Shown here one piece after another: positions 1-11,091 of a stretch of 64,000 bases of DNA. The stretch covers positions 21,717,500 through 21,781,499 of the forward strand of contig CM067522.1 of NCBI GenBank assembly GCA_034509495.1. The letters run 5' to 3'. The notes beneath the pieces are model-generated. The model ran no database searches. It was not told where the DNA came from and saw only the letters and a program-made list of their open reading frames with translations. The DNA is from Acestrorhynchus altus. Its lineage: Eukaryota > Chordata > Actinopteri > Characiformes > Acestrorhynchidae. The position numbers were made by a program, and so were the translations under genes. Position 1 is the stretch's first letter. Each line of letters opens with the position of its first letter.

Positions 1-35
1 CTGTCTCTCTCTGTCTGTTTTTCTGTCTCTCTGTG

Positions 36-90
<55 letters not shown>
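1..90. repeat. (CT)n microsatellite at the left edge
   Basis: The window opens in a CT-rich tract that becomes a pure CT dinucleotide run from about position 41 to 89. It probably continues outside the window. Confidence 0.95.
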
Positions 91-92
<2 letters not shown>

Positions 93-1022
93 GCAGATTG
101 GTGACCTTGTTGCCGTGGGTAGATTTAGATTTATATGAGCAGTAATTGGGGGAGAAACACAAACGACTCAGCAGGGAAACTTCTCTGCTCTTTCAGTCGC
201 TCCACTGAAACGAACAGCTTCCCACAATCGACGAGTCCAGACCTTTCTCTCCACAGACAGTCATCATTACACCACGTTCCACATTACGCACATTTAAGTG
301 TCATAAAGATTACATTTGATGCTTTTTAATTAAACTCGTGGATGGTATTGTGTCTCAGGTCTCTCTGGATCACTGAAATCAGACACCAGTGAGTTTGCCA
401 GGTGACCCCAATTAAAGGAAAACTGCTTTTAAAGGATGTCCCACATTATTAAGCCACAGGTTTCAAGCTGCTGAAAAGCAGACAAGGTATGAAAACATTT
501 GATATTTCATGAAAATTGAAGCTTGATCTTCGTACTGTGAAGAGATTTGTGGCTGATTCATAGCACAGATGTGCTCTTTGAAGCTGCTGGTGCCTCTGGA
601 GTCCCACAAACCCGAAGGTGTAGGACCCTCCAGAGGCTTGCTGTTGGTCATGTCATGTTTTTAGGGTCCCTGAAGGTGTGAAAACAACCTCTTTCTAACT
701 GACCACTTTTTTCATGCATGAGATGCACAGATATCTCTGTGTCAAGAGAACCTTGAGAACCTTTGGAATTTCCTCAAGCAAAAGATTATTATCATATAAA
801 TAACAATAATACTAAAGTTTGATTTATTAAACTCTAACAAACTAAAAAAGTATACTGACTGTCTAATTACTATTAAAATATTACTAATTGCATAATAATT
901 TGTAATGTGGTGTAAATATGAGATTACCATCAGTTACCCTCGTACACCAGCTCAGTAGAGCACGACAGGAACTCATTCTTCAGTTCAGAACACTCAATTC
1001 TGATCTGCTGTGCTTAGAATTT
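91..1022. other. Gene-free stretch, nothing recognised
   Basis: Unique-looking, moderately AT-rich DNA, most AT-rich at about 780-910. The open frames are short and have no recognisable motif. Confidence 0.6.
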
Positions 1023-1768
1023 CAGCTACGTTCACATTACAGGCCTCGTTCCTCAATTCCAAATTTTTGCTCAGCCCAGATTTTGTATGCTTATGCTCAG
1101 TGCCTCCGCAGAGACGTTATAAATGAGGAAACTGGTCACTGGTGTGTTCATAGGGTATAAAATGGGGTTTGTTTATGGATAAAGCAGACATGGTTCAATA
1201 TGAATATGAATATCCAGAACAAATCCAACAGCTAACACTACAAGTTAGTTTTGTCAGATTTTATCATTGATGTAAAATATGCTTTTGAAAAGGTAATCAG
1301 ACCTTCAGTTTACACTGAAGCCACCGCCACCGGCAGTCATCCTTTTTCCCATCTCTTCTCCTTTCTGAGAAATCCGACTGACGTAAAAGTTGCATGAAAT
1401 CTGCTCTGGAGTCACATTGCTGTGAATCCAAAATGGATTGGATTTCAGTGTTACATGTGAAAACGTCCCAAATCAGAATCGAAAATCAATTGATTCAGTG
1501 CGCTTGCTGTTCACGCTAACACACAAATTAAACATCTGGGTCACATGACAAAAAAGTTCGGATTTGAGCCATTTTTAACGTACAAAAAAAGATACATGAA
1601 ATCCAAATCTGTTCATATCCGTGAGTCATATCCGATCTAGGACCACATATGAAAGTGGCTTAAATCTGATTTGAAAAAATCTGAATTGGATTTGACACAA
1701 AATCTGGGTCACATTATGGCAAGATATCGGATTTGCGTCACTTCAACCCGGTAATGTGAACGTAGCTG
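1023..1768. mobile_element. MITE-like element with terminal inverted repeats
   Basis: The 18-bp sequence CAGCTACGTTCACATTAC at 1023-1040 returns as its exact reverse complement at 1751-1768, bounding a 746-bp segment. The interior is AT-rich and non-coding, with repeated variants of a word like AATCTGGGTCACAT and AAATCCAAAT on both strands. This fits a non-autonomous DNA transposon. I saw no clear target-site duplication, so the superfamily is not assigned. Confidence 0.75.
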
Positions 1769-1959
1769 TTCACCCTCATCTATTACAACTCCTTTGGAAA
1801 GGCTCTTCTAAGCGATTTGGTTTTAAGACTGAAATGAGTCCCAGAAATTGCTGCTGAGCAATACTGGAAGTGTCTGATTAAAGAGCGACTGTGGGGGAAC
1901 CCAGCTTAGTTTAGTCAATCCTAACGTTCTTACTCACATTCTAAGTAACAACAGGGCTG

Positions 1960-2135
1960 CAGTTTTAAGCTTTAGAGCTCCAGGCCAAATTTGCGGGATG
2001 TTTTTGTATTTTGACGTACTTTTATTCACCAAAACATTACAAAAGTATTTATAGGAGACACACATTACAGATATTATTTTCAGGAGATCCAGGACTCCTC
2101 TAGTGAAGAGGATTTTGACCTTGTTTTGATAAAAA
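1960..2135 (+). repeat. Diverged copy of the hairpin repeat family
   Basis: The order of words GGGATGTTTT, TACTTTTATTCA, TATTTATAGGAGACA and ATTATTTTCAGGAGAT matches the left arm region of the hairpin element at 35285-35518. Only one arm is present here. Confidence 0.55.
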
Positions 2136-2770
2136 AACACTTTACATTTACTAAAAATGTACTAAAAACTAAAAATGATCTACTAAAACTTAGTGTTTGT
2201 GCGGAAGAAATATAGGAACGCATGTGGACAAGGTCTAAGCTGAGTTAACTCAAACGCCACTCTGTAATCAGTTTCTTTATTTTTGTCATTTGTCCTGATT
2301 TTACATGAAGGTTCAGGCTTTGTTGCTGAATTGGAACCTTTGAGCCCTTTCAGCATAAAGCTTAAACCACTACTAGCAGCTCTTTTGAGAAAATCTATTG
2401 ATTGAAACTCATTAATAATGAATAGAATTGTGTAGCTTCAGCCCAGTGATCTTCACAGTCGTGCCACAAAACACCACTTGCATCTTCAATGCTTGTTGAG
2501 ATTCATCAAGCACAATGTGCCACAATGTGTTTCTGAAGCTTAAACCCGGACAGAAGTATTGGGACAATCGCCTGTCGCTGCTGCACAGCAAAGGCTTTCT
2601 ACTAGATTCTGAAGCATTGCTTTGAGGATTTGGTTGCATTCGATGATGAGATGTTGGTTGATCACCACCTCAAATTATCCTCCCCAACTAATCCAGTATC
2701 AAAAGTACTGCCTGGAGCTCCATCGTTCCAGAATACAGTTCCCCTGCTCCTCAGCTGAACTCCCACTCCC
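2136..2770. other. Gene-free stretch, nothing firm
   Basis: No coding signal. A short piece near 2600-2640 resembles the dispersed repeat at 59690-59860 (words like GTGAGGATTTGATTGCAT), but the match is too short to be sure. Confidence 0.45.
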
Positions 2771-2774
2771 GGGA

Positions 2775-2890
2775 TTAGGTATGGTACCCATAGTTTCATG
2801 TTTGTTTTTCTTCTCCAGAGAGTCCTATTCTATTGGCAGTACGTCTCTACATCTGTACGGGACTAGACAAGCTGTGTGTGCATAATTTTG
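2775..2890 (-). repeat. Dispersed repeat family D, fragment
   Basis: Reverse-complement match to the family seen at 27040-27335 and 16790-16925. Shared words, read on the minus strand, are ACACAGCTTGTCTAG, GTACTGCCAATAGAAT and GGACTCTCTGGAG. It is non-coding and most likely part of a non-autonomous transposon. Confidence 0.65.
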
Positions 2891-4344
2891 CACCGAAATT
2901 TGGACAAAGCCCATAAACGGCACACAGGGGACAGGGCTAAACGCTGTTGGTGTTAGCTTAATTCCGACTGGGCAATGAATTGAAAATGAACCAAAACGAC
3001 TTTCAGAACCTTTAACTAACGTGATCTTACCTGTAACAATGATTTGCTTCTTGATTGTTCCATGACTCCGCCCTGTCCAGCCCATCACATGGAAGCAATG
3101 TTGGATGAGGTCTATAGGCAGCATGATAATGATGTTTGATCCATGATCAATGATAACTCACTAATTTTACACTGTTTGGCTACAGTCTTTCTGTACATTG
3201 ACCTGCTCACGATCACATCATGATGACCAGCGTCCATTCCTGAACCCTGAAGGAGTGGGGGAAAGGAGGCAGTGCTAAACGGCTACCCTTCACATTTTTA
3301 CCGTATTAAAGCGAAGGTCGGGAACTTGACCACGTGATCAACATGACGGTGAGATCACTCACCTCGCCACACCACCACCCCGTTACGTTTTATTGTATAT
3401 ATGTCGCTCAGGAGGACAATAAAAGATTAAAAAGTGACCGAATGCTGCAGATTCATCAGGTACAGTCTGTAGTGTTCATTTAAAGCTTAACGTTGAATGT
3501 GGTTGTTGCGACCTGACCCTGGATCTGCTCTGCTGATGGTCTCTGGGCCGCTGGTCTGTATCTGAATGAACGAATAAGTGACAGCTGTGCCGGTCAGTTC
3601 GTATCTTATCCTCATCTCGGCGGGAGGCCACAGAATGTGAAATAATCTCCTCTGCCGCTGGCACGCTGCCCAGGATGGTATTACATGCCCTTGAACTGTC
3701 CTCTCCCCTGTAGCCGCTCGGTCAGTGGATATGGGATGCTTTGTGGGCGTGTAACTGCACTCTCCTCTGAATGTGGAAGCATCTCGGTGGAGGAGATTAC
3801 GCAGACCATTGGGTTCCTCTGGAGAATAAGCGGTGTTGCTCTTACTGCTGAATGAAAAGGAATAAACACGTGATTATAATTAAGATCTCCATCATATTTT
3901 CTATATAACAGTAAAGGAGGACCTATTTTCACCTGACACTTAGAACTAGTGCTAGATAAGGCATTCCTTTGGTTCTTCATGGCATGAATTCCACAAGACG
4001 TTTGAAACGTGATCTGACTATTCCTGATGATTCCTCAGGAGCATATCTCCTGTTCTACCACATCACACAGACTAGGTTGCTATGGTATCCAAGTTGGTTG
4101 CTGCTGTAGTGTTTTAAGTGATTGCTATGGTATTTCAGGCAGTTGTCATGATGTTTTAGTGGTCGCTAGGTATTTGCAATGATATTCCTGGTGTTTGGTG
4201 TGTCTCAGAGGGTCGCTCAGGTGTTGGCAGGTGTTTTTTGTGTAACCCAATATTGATGGTTGGGTGTTTAAAGTGTATTTGTATCATTGTTGCATTCAAA
4301 GGGCACCAAAACGTTCATGTTAGTCAGTCATAATCTTAGCAGCT
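2891..4344. other. Gene-free stretch, nothing recognised
   Basis: Unique-looking sequence with short unrelated open frames on both strands (longest about 99 codons near 2.8-3.1 and 3.7-4.0 kb). None shows a domain, a plausible splice structure or a CpG promoter. Confidence 0.5.
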
Positions 4345-4434
4345 TCTTCCTGAATAGGGTCACAGTGGATCCTGGGGTCATCAGGTGCAAGGCAAGAATA
4401 GCCCCTAGACAGGGCGCCAGTCCATCTCAGGGTA

Positions 4435-4482
<48 letters not shown>

Positions 4483-4565
4483 AGGGCCAATTTAGCTCGG
4501 CCAGTTCACCTACCACATGTATGTTTGGGAGACGTTTGGGAGAGATCACAGCCAGACGACAGAAC
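4345..4565 (+). repeat. Dispersed repeat family L with internal (CA)n expansion
   Basis: The segment reads ...GGGTCACAGTGGATCC...AGGGCGCCAGTCCATCTCAGGG, then a CA run (about 4435-4478), then GGGCCAATTTAGC...CCAGTTCACCTACC. The same order recurs at 17500-17640 and 34880-35110. From memory of fish genomes it resembles the non-coding tail of a LINE-type element; that assignment is inference. Confidence 0.65.
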
Positions 4566-4639
4566 GATGATTTGTGGAGGAACGAGACCTAAATATATAT
4601 TTTGGTTTTAAATGAGAAGCGTTATGTTTATAGAAAGAA

Positions 4640-4770
4640 AGACACAGCATTTCGGCATAAAATATCCCATCTGTCAAACATAGGGGTGGTAGTATCATGG
4701 TTTGGCCCTTTTTTCTGCATCTGCAACAATGATTGCATCTAAAATATACCAGCAAATATCAGTGGAGGCC
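4640..4770 (+). mobile_element. Tiny Tc1-like transposon fragment
   Basis: The words CCCATCTGTCAAACATAGG and GGTAGTATCATGGTTTGG match the part of Tc1-type transposases that reads SVKHGGGSIMVW. The same block occurs at about 16980-17040 and 51260-51310. It is too short and broken to be coding. Confidence 0.55.
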
Positions 4771-5503
4771 TTGCCTGGTCTATTAGAGCATGAAAATGGA
4801 CACCAGTCCCTGTTGCTCCCCGCTTAAATTTTATTGGTCATACTTTTTCATTTTCTGTGAAATTGGATCATCACGCTGTAGGTGAAAATGCAAAAAGCAC
4901 AAGTTTCCATTGTAGATAAGCCGAGAGCCACACTGTAACGTAATCAGCAATACAGCAGAATCGCTGTAGAGTCCACATGTTACATGTGTCCTTGGTGTGG
5001 CGGTCTGAGTCACGGAGGACAGGGGTATTGCCCAGTCTTGGATTATAACCCTGAATTTTTTAAAAAGCCCCGGACCTCATATCAACCCCCTCCTCATCTC
5101 CTACACCCCGAGCGATCTGACCACGACCCACAGACGAAATGAAAACGAACGGCGCCCTCCCCCTGGACAAAATTCAACAACCTCCCCTAGACGAAGAGCA
5201 CCTGCATACTGTAGCACATCAGGTCCTAACTGGAAGTGTGCAAGACCCAGTTACAGTGGTGCGCGGTATTTTGGGATGGTCACATATCAAAACCTATTAA
5301 AACGCATTTCGCGGTCAAACAGATGCTGCTTCCAGAACATTGATGCTTTCAGCACACCTGTACTCCTAAAATGAAGATACTGTGAATGGTTCTTCGAGTG
5401 ATTTTATAAACATCCCCTAAAAGGTTAGTTCAAGTGATCCAGTTTTTATTGTAAGTTTAACCAAAATCTAAATAAGAAGGATGGATTTAATGAGATTCAA
5501 ATA
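4771..5503. other. Gene-free stretch, nothing recognised
   Basis: Unique-looking DNA with no repeat family or coding signal that I recognise. Confidence 0.5.
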
Positions 5504-5964
5504 CACTCATCAGGAATAGTTGCACCCAGAAGGAAGCAATCAATCTCAAAGGTGTTGTACCAGACATGGTAGTCACTCAGAACGGCAGCATTTCCCCACT
5601 TTTGTCTCTGTGGAGGCAACGTCACATTAATGCGGTTCTGCAACCAGTGGTTCTACCTTTTCTGAACACACACTCCGGTGCTCTATTCCAACAGGACGAC
5701 GCTCGTCCACACACTGCTGCCGTCTCGAGATCTCGTCTTGAAGACACAGATACTACGCCGTGGTCGGTCTCATCTCCAGACCTGTCCCTGATTGACAATG
5801 TGTGGGATGCTATTGGACGCTCTATCAACGCTCCACCCCTACCACACCATCTGCAGAACTGAGTGAGAACATTCAAGCTGCATGGGATGGATCATCACAG
5901 GACACCATTAGGAACCTCTACACCTCCATGCATTTATTGCTCTTCTGGGAGTAACTGATGAGTG
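5504..5964 (+). mobile_element. Internally deleted Tc1-like element, copy A
   Basis: The left end starts CACTCATCAGG... and the right end finishes ...CTGATGAGTG, so inverted termini bound about 460 bp. An open frame at 5566-5862 carries the end of a DD34E-type Tc1/mariner transposase: FQQDDARPHTAA holds the second catalytic aspartate, and the third catalytic position reads DNVWDAIGR instead of the expected ENVWD, a Glu-to-Asp change. The N-terminal DNA-binding half is gone. The frame stops after PLPHHLQN, while the following transposase residues (AELSENIQAAWDG) lie in another frame. Close copies sit at 30449-31400 and 56940-57345. The element cannot be autonomous. Confidence 0.85.
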
Positions 5965-6130
5965 AATATAAAACCATTAACTCTATTATAGCACAAGTGA
6001 CACCCTCCCAACGTTCCGAGTAGGAAATCTGAACGTGGGGGCGTTCCTGTTCAAATTTCCGACTCTGATCGTTCATTTACCGTCCACCCTCCCCCACCTC
6101 AAATGAGAGTCATTTCCTCAGCAAAGAATT

Positions 6131-6140
6131 TTTATTTATT
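6131..6140 (-). promoter_or_regulatory. Candidate distal poly(A) signal for PURB
   Basis: TTTATTTATT on the plus strand gives two overlapping AATAAA hexamers on the minus strand. They lie about 3.5 kb past the PURB stop, just before the transposon-rich DNA begins. A position-based guess. Confidence 0.3.
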
Positions 6141-6897
6141 GTTGAAAGGTCTGTGGAGTATCAGGTACAGCAGAACCATCTCGACTGAACAGCTGCCTTT
6201 GTCACAGGACACGGTACAGAAAAGACGTCAAAACTCAAACAGATTTTAAAAGTAGTAGAAAATTACTATTGCTCCCCGGTGGTGTGGATTATGACAAACT
6301 CTTTGCTGTTTCGAGGGCTTGAAACCGAAAAACCAAAAGGAATAGGATCAAGGAAGGTTTCACACATCGGTTCTGACAAACGTGAGAATGAAAAGGGTCA
6401 CATTTAGTCAAACAGGCAACAGCTTGCTCCTTTTTTTCCTCGAGAGAGAAATGAAACATGATCGTATCATACGGTCATCGGAACAGGTAAAAAAGGGACC
6501 GGAAGGGTGGCTGTAAACTGGAACAGGCATGCATTTTAATATACCACGGAAAAGAGCAGCGGACTGGTGGTGATGGGCTGTTCTGGGAGGTCAAACGTCT
6601 CGTGACTGCAGCAATACAAGTAACAAAAATGGCAAAAATAACGATGTCGTCTTTGGGGGGTTAAAGTGACAAATCAATCTGCTGGCAGAGACACATGATA
6701 GAAACTAAACTGAATTCAAAGCGTCTTAAATATTGTGTCTATATTCCGTGTTCTAGAACTTCTATTCTTATGGCCTTTAATCCATAAGGAACATAGTAAA
6801 CGTTACAGAAACAGCACGAAAAATCCCACCGGATAATTGCATCCGAGATTTGTTTAAATAAGCCTGTTCAGGAAGCATTTATAACTGATTCTATATT

Positions 6898-6917
6898 CCT
6901 ATATATAAATATATTTC

Positions 6918-6948
<31 letters not shown>

Positions 6949-6960
6949 ATATATATATTT
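6898..6960. repeat. (TA)n-rich tract
   Basis: Imperfect TA dinucleotide run broken by TTTC and GTATG. Confidence 0.85.
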
Positions 6961-7829
6961 CTGTATATCATTTTTAAAAATAAGTCTTTAACCCCTGCTG
7001 GGTGTTTTTAAGTTTAATCTCATCTCTTTCCAGTTAATGCCTGAAAGCACTCACTATATACTCACTATATATTCTAATTTTTTGACAATTGATCGAAGAC
7101 TGATCTTGAATTCCAAATTAGGCCAATGGCGTTCCCTTTAAACAATGAAACCCAGTATCCGTGCCAACCTTCGCAACTTAAGAGCAAGGTGGCGCCAGTA
7201 TCTTCTGAATCAGCATAGGTTACGGCCAACTTTACAGGCTCGGAGTGCTTTACCAATCGCCCACCATCTCTGTAAGCACATCGTCCGGTAATTTAGTACG
7301 TACTCATGTACTTCCGTCCCTAGTACAGGTCTGACTCCTGGTCTGTCCTGGTCTTTCCTGACGAGAGAAAACAAGAATTTAAAAAGAGAACATGTACGAA
7401 ACCTCTGCTGATGCTTAAGGGAGGTGGTGAGAGTCTCATAGCACCTTTCTGGTTGAGCTGTTCCACGTTTTTGTGGCTTTATATACTGCAAGTGTCCGAG
7501 CGGAGGCTCGAACCGCACCAAAGAGTCCCGACGTTTTCCCCAACTTACGACTTTTGATCAAATTTGCTCGTTTGAGCCAAACTAAGATAAATACATTAGC
7601 ATAAACAAGCCTCCTGGATCGGCTTTCAACGGAATCCATGTCTTTGTAATCGATGCTGGTCTTCTGTCCGTTATGGTAACACACCACAAGCACACAATCT
7701 TGTCTTTTTTTTTTCTCTTTTCTGTTTTTTAAGTAATACTGTACGCCCGTTTGAGTTCATACGCACACTAAGAACAGTTGGAGGGGGTTTAGTGGGTAAG
7801 GACCCAGACAGCATGCTCACGTGGGGCTC

Positions 7830-8470
7830 ACGCGGGTGAAACCTGGGCCAGGTGGGTTCCAGTTGGGCGACATCCTCAAACGGGCCTCATCGTTACAGCC
7901 CACCTTCATCCCGTCCCATCGAGGACCCATTGTGCAGTTGACAACCCAGACAGGCCCCAGTTTAACCCCTGTTGTAGGCATCCATACATGGGAACCCCTG
8001 GAGGAAACTTGGTTCCCAGTTGGGGCTCGTCGTTAAAGCCCACCTTAATCTCATGAGTCCCATCTAGGATCCAACATGAAACTGGAACCCCTGGTCAAAA
8101 CTTGGTTCCCAGTTGGGCTACCCATTAAACGCCCCACATGGACATGTTATCTGGGGGAGTTTCGTTTTCTTCTCCAGAACACTTAAAACCTACGGAGCCC
8201 CACTGTTGACATCCCACATAAATAAAAAATACGTTGTGGCCACGACTCACAAAGGTGTGGGAACGACTTGGTAAAACCGCATTCCTGTAGGGTTGACGCC
8301 TGTTGGGACAGTCTTTTTCAGGACGTGTGTCCTGGTTTTGAAAGTAATTGGTCTGTTTTTGGTGTGAAAGGTCAGTGGGAATTGGCAACCCTTACTAAAC
8401 TGTGCCCAGTAAGCTGTGGGAACCACTTAGTAAGACCTCGTCCCGTGGGGTTGACACCTGTTCAGTTTTA
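7830..8470. repeat. Degenerate repeated block
   Basis: The phrases GGAACCCCTGG...AACTTGGTTCCCAGTTGGG and GTTAAAGCCCACCTTAATC recur in diverged form at roughly 7850, 7990 and 8080. This suggests an old tandem or segmental duplication of about 90-130 bp, or a decayed mobile element. No coding content. Confidence 0.5.
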
Positions 8471-9239
8471 ACTCGGGACAGTTCGACTTGTCCCGGAACG
8501 GCCGGTCACAATACCTAAATTCGTTTGGACGATGCATTTTCCCATGAATTATTGCAATATCATTTTAAGACCAATTTTTCCTGAAATGATTATAATAGCA
8601 TAATGAAATGATCCCATTTTAAAGAGCAATAAGCTTCTAATTATTAATAATATTCTGACAAAACAGGACATTTTTAAAATATCCTAAATAAATAAAACAT
8701 AAATAAACAAAAACTGCTGTTTTTAAACCAAGGTTACATTCCAGCTCATTCACGTTGACGTGCGCTCTTAAGAAAAACAAAAGGTTTGATATCAAGGTCG
8801 GCAAAAGATTTAGTCCGTTTACAATAAACACAAATAACGTAATCTGTCCTCGTTTACGAAAAGATCAGCATTCAGTTTCTAACGTGGTTTGTCTCGTTTT
8901 CGGAGCGATAAGTCATTTTTCTGATTATGGTCACCTTTTCGTAATTTATTCCATTTATTTTTGGTTTGCTTTAACTGAAGATATTGCGCGAGGATCCCCT
9001 CGTTAAACTGTTTGTCCCATTTTCAACATCATTTGTCTGCTTGTTAAAAAGATTGTGGGTGGATCTCACTGTCGTTATAATAAAAAAACGTTATAATGGT
9101 CAGTTTTAAACAAGATTCCAGAGTGGAACCCCCCGTTTTTTTATGTAATTTCTCTTTTTTTTAACGTGTTTTTTAACGTAATTTTTTTACATTTTTAATG
9201 TAAAGGTAGTGGGTGGATCCCCTGATTGACTTTTAAGGT

Positions 9240-9490
9240 AAAGATTGTGAGGTTAGTCTAATGCGGTCAGTCCGGTGGTGTCCAGTTCTGTCCGGTCAGT
9301 GCCCAGAGGGTCCAGTCCGTTGTGGTGCAGTCAGTTTGACGGCGTCCAGTCTGGTGCGATCAGTCCAATGATGTCCAGTCTGGTACAGTGAGTTCAATGA
9401 TGTCCAGTCCGGTGCTGTCAGTCCAACAGTGTCCAGTGCGATGATGTCCAGTCCGGTCCGGTCAGTCCGACAGCGTCCAGTCCGGCCGGC
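9240..9490. repeat. GTCCAGTCCGGTG minisatellite
   Basis: Irregular tandem copies built from GTCCAGTC(C/T)GGTG(C/A)(G/A)GTCAGTCC with units of roughly 20-35 bp. It begins about 170 bp beyond the PURB stop codon, so it may be transcribed in the 3' UTR. Confidence 0.75.
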
Positions 9491-9614
9491 CTTCAGGAAG
9501 TCAGTAATACCATCTCGTTCCCACGCGTTCCCGTGTGGTCAGCGAAAGCCGGGTGACCCGGAGGCCTAAAATCATCTACACCCGCTCCAAACACCAGCCT
9601 TCACGATCTCACTC

Positions 9615-9620
9615 TTTATT
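9615..9620 (-). promoter_or_regulatory. Candidate proximal poly(A) signal for PURB
   Basis: TTTATT on the plus strand is AATAAA on the minus strand, about 43 nt after the PURB stop. If used, it would give a very short 3' UTR and exclude the minisatellite at 9240-9490. Confidence 0.35.
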
Positions 9621-9662
9621 CGCTCTGAAGTTTGGGCTCATGCACGTCTCGCGCCCGGCAGG

Positions 9663-10598
9663 TCAGTCGTCCTCCCCGTCCTCGGGCTCGTACTCCTCCG
9701 GCCTCCGCTCGTACACCTTGTCCCTCTGCCGCTCCTGGATCTCCTTCATCTCCTCTGCGTAGCGGCAGAAGGCCCCGCCGAAGCGGCTCCAAGCCTTCAG
9801 CGGGACGGTGATGGAGTTCCTGTAGCTGGGCTTCACCTCGCTGACCCGCAGGAACACCCCGTACTTGTTGGATCCCACGTCGAAGAAGAAGCGCTTGGAG
9901 TCCACGGTGATGGCAGTGCCCTCGGGCAGCTCCCCGAAGCCAGGCCCGCAGCCGCCGCCGGCTGCCAGCTCGTCGTCGTCGCCGCCGTAGTCGTCGATCA
10001 GCTTGGCGAGAGCGTCGCGGAACTCGATCAGGCCCTGCGCCGGGAGCGCGATGGTCTGGCCGGCCTGCACGCCCCCGCCGCCCGCCGCGCCCCCGCCGCC
10101 GCCCAGCCCGAAGCCCGGCCCGCGGTTGACGGTCTGGCGGATGCGGAGGAACCTCCCGCGCTGGTTCTCCTTCAGATCGAGGTAGTATTTGCGGTTCTCC
10201 CGCACCAGGAACTCGCTCTTCAGGGCCCGCCGGGGCCCGCCGTCCTCCCCGGCCGCAGCCTGCGCGATCTGCTCCGGCGTGCTGGGCCCCAGCTGCGCGT
10301 AGTGCTCGATGAAGTCGCCCAGGTAGTCGCGGAACTCTGCGGCCACCGACATGGACAGGGTCAGCCGGCTCTTGGAGCCGCCAGCTCCGACCTCCGCGAT
10401 CTTAATGAAGCGGCCCTTCGAGTTCTGCTTCACGTCCAGGTAGAAGCGCTTGTTCTGGATGTCCAGGCGTTTGGAGGCCAGCTCCTGCGTCTCCTGGTCC
10501 CGCTGGAAGTGCGGGAAGCCGCCTCCTCCGCCGCCGCCACCGCCGCCTCCTCCGCCGCTGCTCCCGCCGCGCTCGCTCCCGCTGTCCCCATCCGCCAT
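9663..10598 (-). CDS. purb: Purine-rich element-binding protein beta (PURB), complete single exon
   Basis: PUR proteins bind purine-rich single-stranded DNA and RNA, act in the nucleus and in RNA granules, and repress genes such as smooth-muscle actin (family knowledge). The 311-residue frame begins MADGDSGSERGG, the PURB N-terminus, followed by a run of 13 glycines. Three PUR repeats follow: repeat I at about residues 35-105 (ASKRLDIQNKRFYLDVKQN), repeat II at about 120-200 (KSEFLVRENRKYYLDLKEN) and repeat III at about 220-285 (TVDSKRFFFDVGSNKYGVF). The tail is acidic (EEYEPEDGEDD). A Gly/Ala-rich linker follows repeat II. It is intronless, as in other vertebrates. An in-frame ATG three codons upstream (10605-10607) would add MVK; I chose 10598 because MADGD is the conserved start and has a good Kozak context. 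PURA and PURG are alternatives, but the N-terminus and the GELPEGT segment before repeat III favour PURB. Confidence 0.95.
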   Translation of the reverse strand: MADGDSGSERGGSSGGGGGGGGGGGGGFPHFQRDQETQELASKRLDIQNKRFYLDVKQNSKGRFIKIAEVGAGGSKSRLTLSMSVAAEFRDYLGDFIEHYAQLGPSTPEQIAQAAAGEDGGPRRALKSEFLVRENRKYYLDLKENQRGRFLRIRQTVNRGPGFGLGGGGGAAGGGGVQAGQTIALPAQGLIEFRDALAKLIDDYGGDDDELAAGGGCGPGFGELPEGTAITVDSKRFFFDVGSNKYGVFLRVSEVKPSYRNSITVPLKAWSRFGGAFCRYAEEMKEIQERQRDKVYERRPEEYEPEDGEDD

Positions 10599-10860
10599 CT
10601 TCACCATCACCCGCACCCGCTCCCGCGTCCCGCGCCTTTACCGCCCGCCCGGCACCTGATTGGACGAGCGCCCGTCGATCAGCCTAGCCCCACAATCTCA
10701 TTGGACGAGGCTGGGCCGGTGGCCGGGACAGAGGATCACGGTCGCGCCATTGGGCGCCGCGGCTGCCCGTCACCCGAGCAAGAGCCGGGATTGGGCGAAC
10801 GGGGTAATCGCCCCGCCCCCGGGACGGTGTCGAGGAAATAAACAGCAGCACAGACGATTT
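10599..10860 (-). promoter_or_regulatory. CpG-rich PURB promoter with four CCAAT boxes
   Basis: A GC-rich segment directly upstream of PURB. ATTGG on the plus strand, i.e. CCAAT in the PURB sense direction, occurs at 10659-10663, 10700-10704, 10749-10753 and 10790-10794. Start-to-start spacing is 41, 49 and 41 bp. No clear TATA box. CCAAT boxes are the known NF-Y target; actual binding is inferred. Confidence 0.7.
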
Positions 10861-11091
10861 TAAACGGAACGCCAGAATAAAGTGGATTATTACAGCAAAA
10901 GCAGGTTTGAGTGGGAATATTAATGTTTAATGTTTATTTTTTTATTAAATTTTGATTCTTTTATCAATAATTTTTCTATGAAATGCTTTAATTGAAATTT
11001 ATTTACATAATAAAAATAGAATATAGAATATTATATAGAATAAACAGAATATAAAATAATATAATAAAAAGTGTTAATACAAATAAAAAAC
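10861..11091. other. AT-rich spacer between PURB promoter and minisatellite
   Basis: Very AT-rich DNA with ATATAGAATA-type words. No gene or binding site that I can support. Confidence 0.5.

Larger units (their letters stand above)
5965..9614 (-). other. Gene-free region, possible long PURB 3' UTR
   Basis: No open frame here looks real. Vertebrate PURB mRNAs are known for very long 3' UTRs, and this region lies directly downstream of the minus-strand PURB stop. It is comparatively free of transposons between about 6120 and 7760. Calling it UTR is inference; RNA reads would decide. Confidence 0.35.

Noticed and set aside
10605..10616. Longer PURB N-terminus starting at 10616 or 10607
   Set aside because: 10616 is GTG, which is not a normal start here. 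The ATG at 10605-10607 is possible but adds only MVK before the conserved MADGD start.
10302..10841. 179-codon frame antisense to PURB
   Set aside because: GC-rich coding DNA of PURB leaves the opposite strand open; the residues are a low-complexity shadow with no domain.
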